A stretch of 64,000 nt of DNA, from the NCBI GenBank assembly GCA_003864495.1, contig PEDN01001363.1:62001-126000 (forward strand), given 5' to 3'. The notes below the pieces were generated by a model. The model saw only the letters and a list, made by a program, of their open reading frames with translations. It searched no databases and was not told the DNA's origin. Of this stretch, positions 1-14,000 are shown piece after piece. Numbering within the stretch: position 1 is the first letter of the stretch; each line of letters begins with the position of its first letter. The position numbers and the translations under genes were made by a program. The DNA comes from Nemopilema nomurai (taxonomy: Eukaryota > Cnidaria > Scyphozoa > Rhizostomeae > Rhizostomatidae).

Positions 1-887
1 CCTTTCCTGGTATTTTGAGTATATTCACACTGCATAATAACTACAGACAGTTTTTAAAACTGTTTGCATTTTTAGGTGCCTGAAAGACACATCTGGTCAA
101 CAAATATCAATATACATGGTAGAACCAAAGCCATGTGAATATATAGTAGGGGTTAGTATACATGCAAATATTTTTATGGGCAAAAATAGTCATGCAAAAG
201 AAACTGCATGAATCCAGACAAGGTTTGGTACACCACATAATTTACATATGTACCACAAAATCTGTTTTGTAAAAAAGTTTGTACATATTCTATTTCTCAT
301 GAAATTCCAGGGGTTTTCCTGATCCACAAACAGGAGTGAGATGTAACCATTGTTTTTCTTATTGTACTTAACACTTTTTAATTAATCATCCCCCTATTTC
401 TCTCAAACTGATAATGTGGAAAACATTTCATTTTAGATTGAATCACCTATTTTGTGTCCATTCATTGAAACTGCTGATGCTCAAGGACTTTTCAAAAATG
501 ACATATTAAAGAAAGATGGTTAGCTAATATTTATTGTTCAGGATAACACCTGATAATTGGTAGCTATTAAGATTTGTGTGGAAATATTAAGGAAATATTA
601 TTAATCTTATTTAGTATTAACAATCACCAGGTATCATTTATGAAGGAGAAGGTGTTGAAAATACCGGATGTTTTGGATGTCTGTTCTTGTTCTTCCAAGT
701 TGGTTGTTAATTTGCAGTATACCCTCTGTGCTGTATGTAGTCACTTTGTCACTTTTGCAAGCTTTTCGCCTGTCAAGGAAAATTAAACCATAGGCATTTC
801 TATGACTGACTGATGCTTAAAGTCCACTCTTTGAGCCAACACACAGAAATTTCCATTTTAGCTAAACTTCAATTTGGTAGAAGAAAA
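1..887. other. Intergenic, nothing recognised
   Basis: AT-rich DNA with only short random reading frames and no recognisable domain. It lies downstream of the liprin-beta gene on the minus strand. The last eight bases, 880-887 (GAAGAAAA), are the left target-site duplication of the element that follows. Confidence 0.4.
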
Positions 888-1918
888 TCGTCGTTTCTAA
901 AAGACTGAACACTCCAAGAACAGGCTGAACACCCCAAGAACACCCCAAGAACACCCTAAGAACAAGCGATTAAGCGGCTGAACACCCTTTAAAACATATC
1001 AAAATCGGCATATCATTCGAAAAATAATTTGGTCAATCAATAAAAATTAATTTTGGGGCGGGAGAGGGCCTGTTAAGTCTAATGCTGTTGGTGTTGTTAG
1101 AACCAACTGATGTTTTGCGCGTCAAAAGTGTGAACGGGGGTTTGTACGCGGGAGCAATTTTGAGTTTGACTCCCTTTGTGTATTCAAGCAAATTTCCGTT
1201 TTTTTGAAATCATTGAAGACATTAAGAAGATATTGTTAAAAAACTTCGTTTATATTAGCAGTTATATCTTTATGAGCATTTAATCAATTATTATTAAAAG
1301 TACGAAATGTGCCCCTCTAATGCCCTCTTTAAGTCGCAAACTGCGGTCCTGCCGCTTCCCTCTAACAAGTCCTACATTGTGCATTTTCTGTTTCATTTGT
1401 CAAAAATTCCTGATAAAAACCTGTCTAGGAATTGGGCCTGCGAATGCACCACCTGGAGACGTCAAGAGAGGAGCTGTGTCTCGTTCTGTAAACTAGTAGC
1501 GTGCACTAGCATACCGTGACCATTTAGGCAAATTAGCGGATGGGAAGAACAATTGTTTGGAAGACAATAGGTAGTCAAGTGACATGTTGTATTTTTACAT
1601 TGTCACAGGATGTGAAAGATTTTCAAAACAACGGGATCAAACTCGAAATTGCTCCCACGTACAAACCCCCGTTCACACTTTTGACGCGCAAAACATCAGT
1701 TGGTTCTAACAACACCAACAGCATTAGACTTAACAGGCCCTCTCCCGCCCCAAAATTAATTTTTATTGATTGACCAAATTATTTTTCGAATGATATGCCG
1801 ATTTTGATATGTTTTAAAGGGTGTTCAGCCGCTTAATCGCTTGTTCTTAGGGTGTTCTTGGGGTGTTCTTGGGGTGTTCAGCCTGTTCTTGGAGTGTTCA
1901 GTCTTTTAGAAACGACGA
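888..1918. mobile_element. Foldback DNA transposon with ~285-bp inverted repeats
   Basis: The left arm (888 to about 1172) is repeated in inverse at about 1633 to 1918 with few mismatches, so the 1,031-bp element is mostly two long inverted arms around a loop of about 460 bp. The octamer GAAGAAAA occurs immediately outside both ends (880-887 and 1919-1926), a clean 8-bp target-site duplication. Each arm carries subterminal repeats of an 11-mer-like motif (GAACACCCCAA) near the outer end. No transposase is visible, so it is non-autonomous. An 8-bp duplication fits hAT or Mutator-like families, and long arms favour a Mutator-like or foldback type. The family assignment is inference; the structure is seen directly. 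Confidence 0.85.
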
Positions 1919-1926
1919 GAAGAAAA

Positions 1927-4900
1927 TATCCAAAAAACTTATTTAGATGAAAAAGGTGTCACTTTTTGAATGCTGTATCCTAGTTTTTCTGTAATTCAAA
2001 ATCTTTAAAGGTTCATTTGTTTAAAGTTCCAAATATATTGCAAGGTTATGAATAACATTTTTTATTATGGGGATTGCTAATTGATATGTTCTTAAACTAT
2101 TACAGAAAAACAAAAGGTACCTTACTGTTTTCTTGCTTGTACAATACAAAACAGAAGAAAAACTAAATGTGGTATTACCAGGCAGTCACCTCTGTTCTTC
2201 ATGTGGTCTGCCAGAAAAACTTTCTCAGTAGAAACTTGTGGGGGAATAATTGCTATATTGTGGTTGAAATAAACAGTTGCTATAAACAAAGTTACTATAA
2301 ACATGGCTATATTTTGGTTGAAAAATTCTTTATTGAACCATAACATTGTTTCAGCCTAGACAGTGAAACAGCATTTATATTCTCTGCTTTTTTGGCACCA
2401 ATCTTTTGTGGATAAGGTGTTTGGGTTTAATGGGAATATATCTTTAGTTTTTGAATTATGAAGCCCCTTGCCATATTAAGCTGTTTTAATAGAAACAGAT
2501 TGAATGGTTTTCAATTTGACCAGGATAGTTGCTTCTGGAGTAAAGGTGACAATTAAAGGCATGCCTGATGCTCTAGAGATATGATGAGATACAAAACCAC
2601 AATCTATTATCTAAAAGGAGAGAGTCTATGTTATATGATTGATTATACGTCAGATATTCTATATACAATTGATTATAAAAGCTTTAATTCATGGAGGAGT
2701 GATTTCAAGTGAAGTTATAATTTTGAACTAATTTATAGTTAACTAGATATTACAACGTAATTTCAGCATTCTATGAAAAAAGAGTTCTTTGTAAATAATA
2801 TTTCTGAATTGAATCATTAAATAAGTAAATAATTGACTTTTTCACTCAAAGCCATCTTATAGGTTCATGAAAGATTGCCTTCTTAAGAAGTTGCTCTCTT
2901 CAACTAAACTCCAGTGCTTATAATTTCAAAAGCTTCCATCAACAGCCATCTCTTGAGATCATGGTTGGGATACTCTTGAACAGGATATCAAAATCCCATT
3001 GAAAAAACACATGGTAGTGAAAGCTAAAATGAAGGTTGACTTGCATAGATATAATTCCCAACTGGTTAACTAAATTTCCTAACAGTCCTTTAATGTGAAT
3101 GCATCTTGCATTCCATTATGCTCAACAACTTCCTCAAACCAAATAAGATACATTCTGCTACCTACATTTACCCATCAGACCCCATTATTTGTTGTGAATT
3201 TAGCAACAAATTATTGACATCCATACCATAAATTTTACAACACACGATTTATAGGAGACATCAGTATTGCAACTGCATGGTTGCTGTCAGCTTGACAAGC
3301 TCAACTTTACTAGCTAAAAATGCAGTAGATATGTACAGACCATAGCTTGGTGACCGTTCACCACCACTTTACAAAACATACTGATAATGTAGTAGCTATT
3401 AAATCTACAATGTATACAGTGTTGTCTAATTAAAGAAATAGGAAAAGCAAACTATTTCCTTACACATGAAAAAACAGTAGTTTTGCCTTTCATAAAATCT
3501 TTGATAACTGTGGTGGGTTAGAACTTCTTTGTCACAAGTGTCCTTATGAAAATCATTAAGACTTCAGTGATCCGATGGCGACATATGACTTAACCAACAT
3601 TGAATAGAAGTAAGGATTTCTATAATGTGTCAGATACAAAGACGAAGGAAAACCCAGCGTGCCAGGTCCACTCCTTGTTTATCTTCCGTGATGGAGCATG
3701 CTCTATAAGTAAGTAAAATCAGAAAAGCTTAAACACTTATAACAACCCTTTTAAAGGAAAATGTAAATCCACATGCTTAAAGAGCTTGATAAATTAAAGA
3801 AAGAAAAAAGTGACTACCTATTTAACGACAAAAATGATTGATACTTTCCAAGGAAAGCTTTTATTTTCATTTTCCTTTCAAAAATAACTTTCCCCCTCCC
3901 CCAATTCAATGTTAAATGCATGCTTTTGAAGGAGAAATGAATAAAAAACCCAACATTGATTCAAGGGGAAAGGGGGGATTCGAAATTATTGGCGCGACAT
4001 ACAGTAGAAAATTGCAGAAATTGCATTTTGTCTCAACAATTTTGTCTGGGATTGTAAACTTGTGAGACTGCCTTAAAAGAGAATTGCATGATTCTTGGTG
4101 AAGTTTGATAAACAACCTTCATCTAAGTACTAAGAAATTGCCTTTGAATGAGTAAAATGAATTCACCATCAGTCTAAGTAAATTTGTATAAAAAGTCTCT
4201 CGTTTAATGCAACATTTGAGTTGCATTGCATGACTTTTTGTGAGGGTTTCATAGGGGGAATAAGAGAAAAAAGGAGGCAAATACAACAGATAAACAGCGA
4301 AAAACATTCTAGTTTGTCAGTGTCTTAGAACCCAACGTGCATGAGGGGCGAAAGAATATCCAAATTTACTGGAAATCTTTAGAGTGACAAAAGCACACAG
4401 CTCCAGAATACTGATGATAAGAAGTTGTTTTTATGGCAAATGAAATCAACAAAATACCGTTAACGTGGTCATCTCTTGCGAAAACTCGCCCATGGACTTT
4501 GGTTGTAAACAGTTCTATTGGAGAAAGTACAGAATGAATGGAAGGCAGATGTAAACTGGTGCAGCTCTATGACACCACCCCAATAACGTTTGTCAATAGA
4601 GTAAAACTGTGGCTGGCCTTTACAGCATCAGTAAAACGGCAATATTCTATAGATACATTTTAAACATAAAAATGCTACAAATTTTTCTGTCAATGTAGCC
4701 TGAATAAGCAATGAAAATTGGCGAAAAAATAACTAACAAGCATTGAATTTATTGGTCCATTATTATAACTTCCTAGGTTATTAATTTTCTTCAAGAGATT
4801 TTAATCAGACAATATTATCGGGCATATCACTTATGTATTTAATGCATAATGACGTTATGACGTGAGCGAGTAAAAATGGACCCTAATTTCTAGAAGAAAA

Positions 4901-5022
4901 ACAAACATTGACCAAAACTAAAGAGAAGAGTGAATATAAGACATTTCTCTATATAAGACCTTAGGATACATTCTCCTAGACAAAAGGCCTGCTGACTAAA
5001 CCCTTAACCAGGACATATCCAG
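1927..5022. other. Intergenic / possible liprin-beta 3' UTR
   Basis: No coding region is recognised. If the reading frame that ends at 5023 is the true end of liprin-beta, the sequence just left of it is 3' UTR. A minus-strand AATAAA is present around 4747-4752 and could serve as polyadenylation signal, but this is not proven. Short A/T runs fill the rest. Confidence 0.3.
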
Positions 5023-8000
5023 TTATTTTAAACAACTTTCTGTTTGAACTTTTTTGTAAAGCAGAAAACGTCCAGATTGCAAAAAGGGAATCTGATAAAA
5101 ACCAACCTCGTAACTTCCGTTTTGATCATTGCTCACTGCCGGAGACGAGAGTGTGTCTGAAAACTCGAACACATCATCCGGATCCAGTGCTGGGGGAGGC
5201 GACAGGCACTGGGGAATATCCAAATCTTCGGGACATATGTACTGGTCCAGTTCCAGCTCCGATTTGCGCCGTCGAAGTGTGCCAAACGGTCCTCTTTTTC
5301 GAAGCTAAAAACACGAAAAACCGGTTGAAACAGAAATAAAAATTTGGACTAAAGAAGACATCACATGAAATGAGCTATAATTTGGAATTGAAAATGAAAA
5401 TTATTGTCAATTATAAAGAAATTTCTTGGAATTTTTTGCCGTAAAAGGTTTGGTCAAAAACACTGAACAAAGGCTTTAAAAATAAAGCCCTGGGGAGCTC
5501 CATTTTTCCTTGAGGCTCACCACAATTCTTGACATTTATTGATATTTTGATAAACTTAGCACTAATTCATGGACTAGTTATTTCAAGAACTGCTTGCAGC
5601 TTTTTATTTTGGGCTTATTGCGCGAATCCTGCACACATGTGCTGCAAAACGCTTGTTTTGAACAAGGGTCGTAACAAAATCAGTTAGGACACAATGGAAA
5701 AGAGAGGGGGGTTCACGGAGACTTAGGTAAAGATAGAATTACAATTCAAATTTGATATCAACGTGAAGCTTATTTCACCCACAATAATACTAATCATTAC
5801 AACCTTACACGTCTCTCAAGATAGGCAAAAGTCTTGAACGAAGCAAATCTTAAGGAAAAGGATAGGCAGAGATGTAAATCTTCACTGGAAAGAAATAGCC
5901 AAGGCAAGATGTGGCGAGAAAAGAGTCAGCTAAAAGCATGTGAGTGAAAATGAACCTTGTGTTTTTCTGATGAATTAAGAGGTAAGAAGTCAGGAGATTT
6001 CGCAGTCATGTGCTTCTGCTTGAGACAGCTCTCCGTTAACAGTGTTTCGAACTGGGACTGTAAATGTCTCCTGAGCAGCGTCTTGCTCTGTGAAATCGCT
6101 AACAAATTGGCAAGCGTCTCCGCATTGAACCTCGGCTCCAGTATCTACGATAAGAAGTTACGATGGAAATCACTTGGGAGCAGAATCGCAGTTACAATCG
6201 CGACTGACGTCATTTGTCAATAATCCAAGTGAAACATTATGGTGGACTCCTCCAAAATGACGTCATCTGCCTCACCTAATCTTAGATCAAACTACAGCAT
6301 TCGGTAAGCATTCTAAGACCCCATGAAACTGGCAGCCAGTTGAAACTCCAGGATATGCTACATGAGCTGCTTGACTATCAAACACTCAAAATAATGTTAT
6401 GAACAAGCCAGAAGTCATTTCCTTTTATAGCTGGGTCAAAAGAAAGAAAATATAACAGTACTTGTATTAAATACATAGCATTTGCTGTTATCAAAATGCA
6501 AAAAAGGATAATTTTATAGTACCAGATGTGGTATTTGATGCAGAACGGATATTTACCATTAGGGCGCCATGCACTCCGCTGCCCCTTAAGTTAGGAGCGT
6601 ATTCCGCTAGATCAACCGATCGCAGCCAATCCATTACACGGCCGTTGGTCCACAGCATCACGTGATTGCATCTATCGTCATTCTGAAAAAGGAAATTCAA
6701 GGGTTTCAATTTGAATAAACTGACGAGTGCAAATATGAAAAGAAACTAGGGTGAGGACTAAAAATACGGGTTGAGCAATGGCCAAATATGTCCATCCATT
6801 CTTCAACATGGCTCTTTGTTCAAAAGAAAAGAGTCGAGATTGAAATGAAATGCCCACAAATAATTTGAGCCCACTACTGTTATTAAAGTAATGTGCCAAC
6901 TGGAAATAGTTTAACATATAGCCTGGAAGATTTAACGGGCAAAGAATCTTTTGGCAAGTTTAAAACGGCACCACAAGAACCCATTGTAGCTCAATTGTAT
7001 ACATTTAAACTCATCCTTTGTCTTTTTCTATATAATGCCTAGTTTAGGTACTGGGAAATGGACTAGTGATCGAATAGGAAGGACAGAACTGATCACCAAG
7101 ATTTCAAGTTTAATGCGACCATCCGATTGCAGCTAAAGCAATTTGTGATCGATAAACACTGTAGAAGCGGAGGAAAGCAGGTGATATCATACTGAGCCAG
7201 TAACAATCATATGTGCCTTGTTTATAATAGCGGCGGCCGAAATTTCATGCATAAATTTATTATTATTTTGTGGTGCTGAACACAAGAATAGTTTGCAAAA
7301 GGGTCATTCAGCTATAACTGTCTCCATCAGTCACCGATTTGAACAGATTTCCTGCTCTAAAGTAAAGATCCTCGCTTAAACTGTCCAGCTATGATGAAAC
7401 ACTGGCATTATGAAACCAAAGATGCATCGTAAAAGGAGTTTGTTGGTGATGGTGAATGACAAGAAAACAAATTAATGAAAATACCTGTGGTGTGAGGCAT
7501 GGTTTTAGATAATTTGGATGGAACTGCTGATGTCTGAAAGCATACAATGGTACGATTTAATTCATTGTTATCAGGTACTGAATAATAGACAAATAGAATT
7601 GCAGAAAGAAAAAGAAGGCACTTATCTTAATTCTTTTAAAAAAACAAAATCAATCACAAGCAACGTAGGTGCCATAAAACGTGATATAAATTTTGAAATA
7701 GGTATTAAAGTGGTATATATTAGACTAAACAAACATGTCAAAACTATGATGAAAATTACTAAAACAGTATACACAATTCTACATTTTACCTTCCTGATTT
7801 ACAAAAAAGAATAAGGAAGTATGCAATGCTTAAACTAAAAGAAAATCGATAAGCAACGCAATCTCAAGATATAGTTGATAAAACAGGACGTTATAAGTGT
7901 CCTGAAACGATTACCACCTTTCCAGTACACAAGAGTTTACGTAAAGAATATATTGGGGTCAAGATATCAATAGTCAGCGATTACTGATAGCAAAATCCCA

Positions 8001-11000
8001 GAGATGATCCTGTTTCTAAACATACGGTTATAGAAAAAGTGAGCTTTTGATCTCAAGAATAACGGTTGCAAAAAGGCTTTACTGTTTTTGAGACATGAAT
8101 TGCAAGACAGTAATAATCTACTCAGACACTCGTTAAGAAGACATATTTCATATTTACATCACACAAAAAACGGATGACCCACCTCAAACACTGTACGGCT
8201 CTTTTCAAGCTCACGTGGTGTAGCGTGTTATATACTTTGAGGTGAAACAAATCATCCTGCAAAGGTGGGGATTGAAATAGTTTAATTCACAAAGAAGTTT
8301 CTATTTGCAAATACAGAAATACAGACATGCAACAACAAATACGTCATCTTTGTGGGCTTAGACCTAGCATCCAGTCAGTATACAATTAAGTAGCTATAGC
8401 ATAGACAGGGCTTTTTAAAATCAATATGGCACGGTTTGGTCTCGTTCTGATGGCGTCACGCTAAACTGGTATTTCAAGAATAAGACTAGAAAAAAATTTA
8501 AATTAACTTAAGAATGAAAAATTCACACATTTAAGCAAGAAAATCATCAACTAGCATTAACTGATGGCAAAACGGAAATGATGCTCAGTAGGATTCAATT
8601 TGATAATTTTTTAAGGTCATTTGATAATTTTCGTAAACACACGAGCATACATCATAATTAACGAGCCGATTAAGGAAGAAAAAACTTACTAAAGTCATAT
8701 TTTGGATAATACGTCCGTCTACCCTGTTTTCATAGAAAATCCCTTTATACTGCGGCATTCCAATATCGTCAAGCCATCCTAAAAATAGCCGTAAATATGT
8801 TAGTCAGTAAGTGACACTTGAAAAATGAACGCAAGGCGCTTGGGATGTATTAGTGGCACAAGGCTTAAGTTTAATGCAATGCCTCAATTTTCCATGCAAG
8901 ACCTTGAACGTAAGGTGATCACATGTATTTATGTTTGATGTGAAGAGCCTAGCATCGAGTGATCTTGTGGCTAAATGCCACAGTTTATCCTTGGATAATT
9001 TAAAGGCATTTTCTTATTAATGAGATGCATGTAGGTACAACAATACCGAAAAAACACGACGAGAATCATCCATTGAATGGGAAAGCGGTGTAGCTTGCTA
9101 ATAAGCTACCCAAAAAGACGTATTTAAATGCTTAAAATTGACGTTTATTTGATGCTTAATTGATGCTTAAAGAGCACTGGTTTATTCCAACAATAGCAAA
9201 CAATCTCCACATCAATTACCAGACCGATTCAAGGATACATTCTTATATACATACTTGCAACCCAGTTGTGGTCGAGCCTTCCAGGGTAGTCTGGTTCAAG
9301 CGACTGTAAAGCCTAATAAACAAAATGATTCGACACGTGACTTTAAGAGAAGGGCTAGTGCTTAACAATGAAAAAGCGTCGAAACGAGGTTGAATCGAAA
9401 CTCAAACAACGACAAAGGATGATGAATATTAAAGGCTCAAAAGATGATTGAATGATTATGTGAACAACCATTTAGCATAAATTTGCAGTTAGAGAAGGTT
9501 TGATAGAAATATTTCTCGCTTTCTTTCAGTCTGTTTACAAAACGGTCAGTTAAGCAAAAATCCTTGAAACGAAAGAATGTCTAGGAAAACTTTACAGAAC
9601 TCCATGATTAAAGGATAAAAATCTACTGATTCCTCTTTCCTGATTTCTAATCTTTTTGTCAACAACTTAAACATTCCATGTAAAATATTAAGTTGCGACA
9701 CAAAAAATGTCAGCGTGTCCACGACTAAAATATAATATTTAGACGCTGGTGATGACTCTAGCTAGGGTTGGATAGCCTTTGTCTTTTATCCGAAAGTTGG
9801 AATGTTAGTCATTTTAAAATATTATTATGCCGTCATCAAAAAAATTGGAAAGTTTTCTACTTTTCATCACCCTTCAATTAAATAGATTAAGTCGCTGATT
9901 AAAAAAATCCTTAAAATTATCCACAGCTTAGTTAAACCAGAACTGCTCTAGTTTTGCTGTCTATGGCAGGCAATATTTTTACTCACCTTCAAAGCAAACG
10001 TCAACTTCTTTTGATGGATTGGCAGAGTTATACCGAGTTCCTTTTCAATTTCTTGATTATTCATCTTGAAAACATCATCTCCCCGTGCAATCGCCTTTGT
10101 GAAGGCTGGTATGTACGCAGAGAGCCCTTCGTCTTCTAGCCATTCGTTGATCTGTTCCATTGTCCACGTGGCAAAGGAGTCTCCAAGAACGTTCCTTCAA
10201 AAAATAAACAAATAAAGTTATAAACAAAAAAAATTTAAGGTGCTTGTAGGCCCGATAAAAGACAAAGAAGCACCTTCTTAGTCTATAGATCAGCAGAAGT
10301 CTTAAAACTTAAAACACAATGATAATCAAACTAAGAAACACGTTTGATTTCATATTTATCTACTCTACCAGCTCGAGCTAATATTGAGTTTAACCTCAAA
10401 TTACAATTTATCAACAACCCATACATAAAGTTAAACCTTAAACTTAATATTAATTTTACAAGGCGCATAAAGTTAAAAATACTTCGGAGAGAAATTCGTT
10501 CCGCAAAGATTTTTTTTTAATACTTTAGCGCTAAACTTGAAAACGATAAAATCCTTTAAATAGAAAGTTGTGGAAAACCTGCAACAGTGATAGAATTACA
10601 TTAATTAGCAAAACACATTCCCACATCTTATTTCTCAAGGAAACGTTTCCCTTTCAGCTTGACAACATGATAACAGGTTTGCGAAAATCTATTTGGAACC
10701 GCCTTGGGCCATGGAGGCAAATCATAGCTTAGTCTGTTGTGAAGTGAATCCTTAGAGTTACCATGAAGGAAATCTGCTTTTAGAAAGTTGAATCTCAACA
10801 TAATATTTGTGATAATGATATTCTGAGACGACTCTGCAATTGCTTCAAGTAAGCAAAGGTAAGCAAAGAAGAACACTGAATTCATAACGCTCGCTTCTCC
10901 AGGTATATCAGCGGATTTAGGCGACAACACTAAATCGTTCCAATGGGATGAGCTATCATTTATTTAGGCATTATTTGCCCACTTAATCAAAAGCTGTAAA

Positions 11001-14000
11001 ACAAACTAACAAGTGCTAGGCATGTTTATGTAAGTTTCCTTTCAACGTGGCCACCTCATGGGGTTTTCAATGTTGGTGAGCCTTTAAATCAAGTTTTCAA
11101 CATAAATGAACGCTAGAGAAACTGAAAGTTACAAACAAGGGCAGACACCCAGGCATAAATAAGTACCAACAGACATGACGACAGACAAACACACAGACAT
11201 ACAGACCTACATACAGACAGACCGGGAATTAACGAGAAAAAGAAATAGAGTGGGTGATTGAGCAATTAAGAGAGTGAGTGAAAGAGTGAGTGAATAGGTC
11301 AGCGAACGAGTGGTTGAGTGATCAAGTGGGTGATTATGTAGGTGATTAAGTGAGTGATTGAGCGAGTGATTGAGAGAGTGAAATAGTGAATGAGTACGTG
11401 AGTGAAGGCGAAGCTTTCAAAGTAAACCAACCTTCTTTGCTCCACTGGAAAAGATTTGCCGTTCTGATTGGTAGCCTGCGAAAAATCGGCATTCACATAA
11501 ATTAATCGTCGTTTTTTAAATGGCGCCAACAAATGTAATCTCTACATGAAAGCAGTTCTGTTCGAAGGAAGAAAGTTGCGAAGAGCCGCTAAAATCCGTC
11601 AGAGATTATCTGTTTGCCAGCCCGAAATTTAACTAGAAAGTTTACTTTGACGGCTGGAAAGGAAACAGGCAAAGAAGGGTGTCTACATCAGCGTGATTGT
11701 CCGCTACTGGACGAAACTGAGCATAACATTTAGATTTGATTCTCCCTTCAATGGAATATAGGAATCAAATAAGGGCCGCTGTGTGCTTTGAATTTAGCAG
11801 AAAGTCCTTTAATTGCGAGCTTGAGCAAGAACTCAAAACCAGCTTTTCACTGCTCGCTAGGGTTAAGACGAAATAAGGGGCAATTTCAATAAACAAACTT
11901 AAAGTTTAAATGGGTTTGGGGACAAATACGTAAGGCAGCATGCTGAGAATTGCTCACGATTTATGTCTTTGAAACGCAAATTTATAAATAAAAAATATGA
12001 AGCACAGGAAAATATTCATTATAAAGCAGAATCTTTGCTTTTGGAGGACCAACTGCTAAGTTGCTTTAGGAAAAATTTAACAACTTTGCAAAGGGTACAT
12101 TCCGGGTGGTTTTTTAAATAAAAGGTTACTTTTTTATTAAAGCTGGAGAAACGTAAGATAGAAATTTTAAACTATTCAAAACGTAGTCAAAAGTAAAACA
12201 GATATTGATTAGAAAAACACAGCACCTTAAAAAAGATCGCCAAATATGATGTAAAAGCTGCCGATTGGTGTCCTCAAAATGGAATTTAAGGATATGGGGA
12301 TATGTTGTGTAATGAGACAATGCTGAGTTGCGTATTTTAAAATGTTTGGCAAAATATGGTGAAGTGAAATGAACTTTTTACGAACTCAAAAGTCCACTGA
12401 CAATTTAGAAGAAATCTTAAGTAGAAAAAAATTCCATGTAGCAGAGGGTAGTTTCGATCTACCGACCTCTGGGTTATGGGCCCAGCACGCTTCCACTGCG
12501 CCACTCTGCTGACAGATAGAAGCGCGGATTTTGGTAGTCTATGGACCGCAATTGAAGTGTAGTAACTCTTGACATTGTTGCATATACGGTGTCGCCATGG
12601 TTCTAAAACCAACGCTAGCTTTTTAAACGCAAAAATTATTAATTTTACAAAAAAAGTGAATCTGCACTTACAAGTGCCGCGTTTTGTGAAATCCCACCTG
12701 TTTTCACAAAGTTTCGTGCTGAAAAAAGAGTTCATAAACAAGTTAGATATAATAAGAAAGGCAACGATCATCTAGAATGGACGTCAAAATTGGCAGCTGA
12801 TTGCGGAACAATTTCTATTCACTTTGCGCCTTTCTGTGGGGGAAACAAGAATGGGAATCTCCTTGTGATCCCTTTGTGTCAATGGAAATAACTTGCCGGC
12901 AAACTCATTTCTGGCGCTGATAAACAATTTAATATTAATTGAAAGTGCAACAATGAGTTAATCAAACAACGCAAAACCAAATTCACTAGAACTATACAAG
13001 GCCAGTAATAGGACAAATCCTTTGTAAGTGTAAGGAAGAAGAAGTGAAAGAATCTTTACTAACTTCTAAATAATACTGCAGAACCTTGGTAATAATTCAA
13101 AATCCAAATTCTATCAGAAGGTATAGGGACACGTTAGCATACCAATACTATATCACGAATCTTTCTGGCATTGCCAAATTTTTGACAATTCTATTGGTTT
13201 TCTTCATTTTGAGTTAGTTCAGGTACTTTATAGAGGAGTGAACATTTTTTACATTCGAAGTCACGGTATAAATTTCCCACAGGGAACACAGAGTTTTAGA
13301 GCTCAAAGATTTTTGCCATCCTGATCGATTTGCAATTTTGTCCTCGAACATTGAAAGTTCTGAATTTCATCTGCGTATATTATAACTATTGTCTCTTTCA
13401 TGCCACGCATTATTTGTAAATAAACATATGTTCTCACTCAAATTTGGTTCACTTGTACTTCTCGTAGTTTGGAAGACGCTGTCACTATCTAGGCCATCTT
13501 CTGACTTTTGGTCTTCGATTCCATTCATTACGGCGTGATTTTCAGCTGTTGATCTTTGAAACTTCGCTGTTAACAACAAAACTTACTTTTTTAGGTACTC
13601 CTCAAGACGCTCTAAAAAACGATCTTCATAAAAAATCAATGAATGCTGAATCTACTTTCTAACTAGTTGTGCATTTGGTCATAACTTTGAAATTATAAGA
13701 TTCAAGTCACAATAGAGCAAAGAAATTTTTTAAAAGTTTGGTCGCAAATCATCAATTCAACTACAGGACGAGAACTGGGAACAGCTTCAAAAGAATACTG
13801 AGTTTCGCAGGTTCAAGGGAAACCATGAGTCCAGTGAAACTTGGAGGCTGAAGACCCGTTAACAGTAAACAAATGCATTTTAATTGAACTCTTTTATCTG
13901 CTTTTGTGACAAGACCGTCGTGCAAATCTGTACAAATCTGCATACCGTAAATCCTCGAATTAGCCCTCTGAGGGCTTATTTATTTTTGATATTTTTGGAT

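Noticed and set aside
3640..3720. Possible additional liprin-beta 3' exon
   Set aside because: The frame gives no resemblance to the liprin C-terminus and soon hits a stop.
10628..10930. 100-codon minus-strand frame before SAM1 as a liprin exon
   Set aside because: No clear acceptor/donor pair with matching phase and no similarity to the liprin linker.
12337..12771. 144-codon minus-strand frame over the tRNA
   Set aside because: It reads straight through the tRNA-iMet gene and its terminator and shows no domain. The tRNA explains the conserved sequence.
13761..13943. Minus-strand block after an AG at about 13943 as a liprin exon
   Set aside because: Runs to a stop with no donor, no similarity to liprin, and borders a MITE.
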